Part shown: positions 60,652-64,000 of the stretch, piece by piece
Layout of the letters: every line of letters starts with the position of its first letter
Position numbering within the stretch: position 1 is the first letter of the stretch
Assembly: GCA_004352715.1 (NCBI GenBank)
Contig: SCFE01000095.1
Span: 594,586-658,585 of the forward strand
DNA length: 64,000 bases
Direction: 5' to 3'
DNA from: Hofstenia miamia
Taxonomy: Eukaryota; Xenacoelomorpha; Acoela
The notes under the pieces: generated by a model
Databases searched by the model: none
The model's input: only the letters and a program-made list of their open reading frames with translations
What the model was told of the DNA's origin: nothing
Made by a program: the position numbers and the translations under genes

Positions 60652-60738
60652 GTCATTCATTATTATAATTAAGACTATTTTTCCTTCAAGGACTTTTTGG
60701 TCCAAATTATTTTAAGCAAATTTAACTGAAAGTAAGTA

Positions 60739-61730
60739 CAGTAGGTTGCAAACATATGTTTACAAGAGACATGTTTGATACAAAACAATTGTCATTTGCA
60801 AAACGCCATGCAAATAATTTGCATTGATGTGTTCAAAATTTAAATTTATAGCATTTCCAAAGCAATCATTTGCATTTCACTATGTATGGCTAATGATTGT
60901 TATTTACATTCAAAATAGGCGTAGCAAAAGTAAGCTTACAATTACTAGTCCCATGATTCCTGAAATCTTTCAAATATCATCAGCAAGCAGAAAAAAAACT
61001 GTTGTAAAATGTCAATCCTCATGATCATTTATTGAATTAATCAAGTAATCCAAAAAGAGCAATAGCACCATATGCAAAAAAATCAGGGCAGTGTTTCAAT
61101 GAGAAAGTTGGAAAACCGTTGCTTAGTAGATAAAGCATAAAATCCCCCGAGATTTCCAAAGAAATATGTCAATACACCTCATTAGATTGTATATCTTAAA
61201 ATATTCACCAACAAATGTAAGATTGAAATAAAAAATTTCTATGGACAATTATATGCAAGAACGATTTCAGGTGAAAAGTTTGAGGAAAAGGTGAAAAAGA
61301 CAGAAGCATCCTCGATCATTAATGGTCTAAATAAACCTAATAAGTAAAGCTGTTGGCCGATTTCATTGCTACTTCAGTGGACTACATAAAAATTATCTGA
61401 GCAATTTTCATGGCACTGTTCATTACCATAACATGCGCCTATTCAAATTCATGGACAACAATGCTCAATGACACACATCTAAAGCTGGGAAAGCTTTTCA
61501 CTATGACAACCATATTAATTATTTCTGATTAGCATCATAAATCACCAGATATGAGTCTGATGCAGAATGTTTGGTTACATTGTAAGTCCAATACGGCTCA
61601 GAAAAAGACTTGCAATATTCATGCACTTGAGTCGGGAATATTTGAATTTCGTATCAACATTGATGTTGAGTACAATAAAAGCTTGTGCTAAACGTGGTCA
61701 TAAGAGCTTCCGAAATTTATGACTAAATAG
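60739..61730 (+). mobile_element. Tc1-like element, right end missing
   Basis: The left terminus CAGTAGGTTGCAAACATATG follows a TA at 60737-60738. About 0.7 kb in are transposase remnants. The right inverted terminus is not present before the 3' end of the minus-strand LINE at about 61731, so the LINE probably inserted into or truncated this element. Confidence 0.7.
60960..61720 (+). pseudogene. Tc1-like transposase relic
   Basis: The clearest part is at about 61450-61640: FMDNNAQ.HTSKAGKAFHYD, corresponding to the block around the second catalytic Asp (…DNAPCHTSKA…), followed by SPDMSLMQNVW (normally SPDLNPIENLW), in which the catalytic Glu position reads Gln. Earlier sequence (61090-61200) contains a Pro-rich stretch like the linker after the helix-turn-helix domain, in broken frames. 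It is inactive. Confidence 0.65.
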
Positions 61731-62457
61731 ATTAGAAATTAGAAATTATCTTTATTTCAGAATGAAACACATCAAACTGACTAAATTTACAAACTATCAT
61801 AAAATTCACTTCACTTGCACAGTTATTTGCGGCATTTCACGGACGTGATAGCCCTGGTGTGGTCTTCCTTTCTTGTCGGTGTTTTTGGTAAGGGTTGGAG
61901 ACTTGGGAAGTAGATAATGCAAATAGGAAGCAGAGACAATTTCTAGATTGATGATTTCGTAACGTGTGAATCTGAGAATCATTGAATATGGTAGACAGTG
62001 GAGGTTACAGCGAGAATGCTAGTATTTCTTGAAGAATCTGTTTGGAAAAATAAACGTAAATCTCCTATCAATATCTCTTTCAGGGGCTGGTAAACGTTCC
62101 CGGAGACTTGTAGAGGCATATTCACTTCTTCCAGGTACTAGATCTGATAGTAAATTGTCCTCATAGTACATTCTCTTCAACAGCTTTTCATATGACTTTC
62201 TCAATTGTTTCAATAGATTCAAAGTTATCCGTATATCCCAGTCACTTGCCTTCCTCTGTAGTTTGTCTATGAGTTGCTGTAATGACTTCCTGCATCCTCC
62301 CCATACTGAGACCGAATAGGTTATGTTTGGCAATATCAATGCAGTGTAAAGTATCTTGAGCTTGCATAAGGAGTAACCTTGTGCCCTTAACTTATTTAGA
62401 AGGAACATTTTGCTTCTGCATTTTCGTAGAAGCCTTGAGACATGTACTTCAAATGAC

Positions 62458-62574
62458 AAGGCATTATCAATGTACACTCCAAAAATTTTAATGGTTCGAA
62501 AGAGTTTGCCAGATGGGTATTGTGTAGTAGTCAAAGGAGAGCTACCCTTAGAAAAAATCATTTCAACCGTTTTT
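62458..62574. repeat. 117-bp duplicate flanking a gap, copy 1
   Basis: Identical to 62659-62775, with only N (62575-62658) between. The simplest reading is two contig ends that overlap and were not merged, so the LINE ORF probably contains this segment once. Confidence 0.92.
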
Positions 62575-62658
62575 NNNNNNNNNNNNNNNNNNNNNNNNNN
62601 NNNNNNNNNNNNNNNNNNNNNNNNNNNNNNNNNNNNNNNNNNNNNNNNNNNNNNNNNN
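62575..62658. other. assembly gap, 84 N
   Basis: Gap between two identical 117-bp segments; probably of negative true length. Confidence 0.95.
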
Positions 62659-62775
62659 AAGGCATTATCAATGTACACTCCAAAAATTTTAATGGTTCGA
62701 AAGAGTTTGCCAGATGGGTATTGTGTAGTAGTCAAAGGAGAGCTACCCTTAGAAAAAATCATTTCAACCGTTTTT
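62659..62775. repeat. 117-bp duplicate flanking a gap, copy 2
   Basis: Second copy of 62458-62574, in the same orientation and the same reading frame of the LINE ORF2. Confidence 0.92.
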
Positions 62776-64000
62776 TCTTCGTTCATTGATAGGTTGTTGC
62801 TATTACACCAGTCTTTCACAGCGCAGAGCACTTCTTGGGCCCTGTCTTGACCACACGTTCCACCCAGTAGGATTGTAGCATCATCTGCGTATTTTACTAA
62901 AGAGATATCATCTCCGTTCAAAACAAGATGATCATATAATAAGTTGAATAAGATTGGCCACAGAATAGAGTCTTAGGGTATACCAGCATTTGTGCTGAGA
63001 AGTCATGAATGTCACCCATTGAAGTCAACAAATGGTGTCCTGTCTAAAAGGAATTCGCAAACTAGATTGACAACATACGGCGAGATATTCAGTTTGCGAA
63101 GAGCGTTAACCATCTGATCGCGCGGCACTCGCTCAAAAGCCTTACTGAGATCAATTGCAATTACCCTGACGTAATCATACGATTTAATCATATCCTTTGC
63201 TTTATTGATTATGCGCAAGAGAGCCATTTCTGTTGTTGACGACTTTCTGAAACCGAATTGATTCCGCTTCAGTCTGGCATTGTAGGCTTAGGAGATGAAC
63301 TTGTCATATATCATTCTCTCTAAGTGCCTCGACAGGATTGACATTACAGATACAGTTCTCAGGTTTGTAACAGACTTCACTTTTGAGCGTTTCGGAATAG
63401 GAATGACTCTGGATACTTTGAATGAATTCGGAAAACACCCTCTTGCCAAACACAAATTGTAAATGTGACACAAAGGCTCAGCTAGGTTGTGAGCATTCTG
63501 TCGAATGAGCCAATATGGAATCTGATCGTTTTCTTTATTCTCTATAAGCTGTGGTAAGCTTCATGAATTGTAAAATCAGGAGGAATACTGCCATCTACGT
63601 AATCACGGACCAGTGCAGTATATGTATCAATATGGAAACTTGTGCGTAATGTTTGCTAATTTCATCAACATCCAAAGCCGCATCCACGTGAGAGGAGTCA
63701 CATGGTGAGACCACCTTCTACCATTGTTTTGATCCCACTATGTTTCGTTTTGGCAATATCAAGCATGGTTTTCCTGATTTTTCGAGATAGAGCATTAGCC
63801 TCATTCTTGCGGTTCCGAACTTCAAGGAAATATTTCCTCTTCAACATAAGTTTGACCAGCGGCGTCATGTGGGGTGGGTCTTTTTCAAAGACCTTGACCT
63901 TCTTGACAGGACAGTAGGCATTGAAAAGCTCAAGAATACGTTGGGTTAGAATTTCCAGCATTCTGTCAGGATCATTTATTTGAAGGATATCAAGGAAGTT

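Larger units (their letters stand above)
56791..60680 (+). mobile_element. pyrimidine-rich CR1/jockey-like LINE, decayed and interrupted (~3.9 kb)
   Basis: In order: an ORF1-like start, an endonuclease with the GDFN block, a foreign LINE fragment between ATT microsatellites (about 58440-58805), a reverse transcriptase with YVDD, then a 3' region with AATAAA at 60646-60651 and a terminal TTCATTATTATAAT tail. The coding strand is strikingly rich in C and T and poor in G throughout, unlike the other two LINEs here. Many stops and frameshifts. The 5' end may lie slightly upstream of the ORF1 ATG. Confidence 0.88.
61731..64000 (-). mobile_element. minus-strand LINE retrotransposon, 5' part beyond window
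   Basis: The 3' end is near 61731; read on minus it has AATAAA followed by repeated ATTTCTA units, a typical short LINE tail. The body encodes an endonuclease/RT ORF2 running rightward out of the window. It directly abuts the Tc1 relic. A gap with duplicated edges (62458-62775) interrupts it. Confidence 0.9.
62019..64000 (-). pseudogene. LINE ORF2 reverse transcriptase, partial and broken
   Basis: Reading from the right: a linker after the endonuclease (TPLVKLMLKRKYFLEVRNRK, 63700-63960), then RVIPIPKRSKV, MSILSRHLERMIYDKF, VIAIDLSKAFERVPRD (motif A, near 63120-63180), LVKYADDATILLGG (motif C; YADD at 62880-62891) and a C-terminal tail with LYTALILPNITYSVSVWGG to the stop at 62019. In motif B the expected GIPQGS reads GIP-stop-DS (stop at 62973-62975), and several other stops and shifts separate the blocks. 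It is the least decayed of the three LINEs but still inactive as assembled. Confidence 0.9.

Noticed and set aside
62410-62850. 146-codon plus-strand protein with an internal repeat
   Set aside because: It is the antisense shadow of a LINE ORF2, and the repeat is an assembly duplicate.
1-64000. CRISPR array, operon or phage-like defence system
   Set aside because: No regularly spaced repeats, no ribosome-binding sites or gene clusters; the window is animal-type repeat-rich DNA.

Overview
The window is AT-rich animal-type nuclear DNA. Most of it is unique-looking AT-rich sequence, punctuated by about 20 long (TA)n microsatellites, five N gaps and decayed transposable elements: CR1/jockey-like LINEs, Tc1/mariner elements and hAT-type non-autonomous elements. 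There is no operon structure and no prokaryotic, phage or CRISPR signal. The element mix fits an AT-rich invertebrate such as a hydrozoan-like cnidarian or an arthropod, but the sequence alone does not settle the species. Almost every open frame longer than 60 codons is chance, a (TA)n 'IYIYIY' frame, or a transposon relic.

Layout. 1-7.1 kb: AT-rich sequence, one weak piggyBac-like relic, and two gaps next to (TA)n, one exactly 1000 N. 7.58-7.74 kb: the only convincing host-type coding piece, a terminal exon for a secreted-looking peptide tail with 12 cysteines in 54 residues; its upstream exon is not visible. 8.07-8.29 kb: a degenerate minisatellite built on an AGACGT core. 8.3-19 kb: mostly unexplained AT-rich DNA with a (TTGATAATTG)-rich patch, a 20-bp perfect palindrome and a GCATCC-rich patch inside a 15-bp inverted-repeat pair. 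19.5-20.4 kb: mariner-like relic with 150-bp inverted arms. 21.3 kb: small hAT-like element. 22.35 kb: hairpin resembling those in retroelement ends. 26.33-26.93 kb: internally deleted Tc1 element. 29.0-29.4, 31.97-32.55 and 35.8-36.2 kb: three different non-autonomous hAT-like elements, each with its own short G-rich or CCGG subterminal motif and matching or nearly matching direct repeats at its edges. 33.29-34.84 kb: near full-length Tc1-like element with about 200-bp inverted ends. 44.6-47.3 kb: CR1-like LINE with a PHD-finger ORF1. 48.0-48.4 and 55.4-55.9 kb: weak Tc1 and Harbinger-like relics. 56.8-60.7 kb: pyrimidine-rich LINE, split by a piece of another LINE that carries a 2A-like GDIETNPGP motif ahead of its endonuclease. 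60.74-61.73 kb: Tc1 relic. 61.73-64.0 kb: minus-strand LINE running off the window.

How the parts relate. No pathway is encoded. The Tc1/mariner elements sit in or beside (TA)n tracts, as expected from TA-target insertion, and several LINE and DNA elements abut or nest. Two short gaps (34.86 and 62.6 kb) are flanked by identical copies of the same sequence and look like unmerged contig overlaps rather than biology. The items most worth following are the 12-cysteine exon, the 2A-bearing LINE piece and the set of hAT-like elements with private subterminal repeats.
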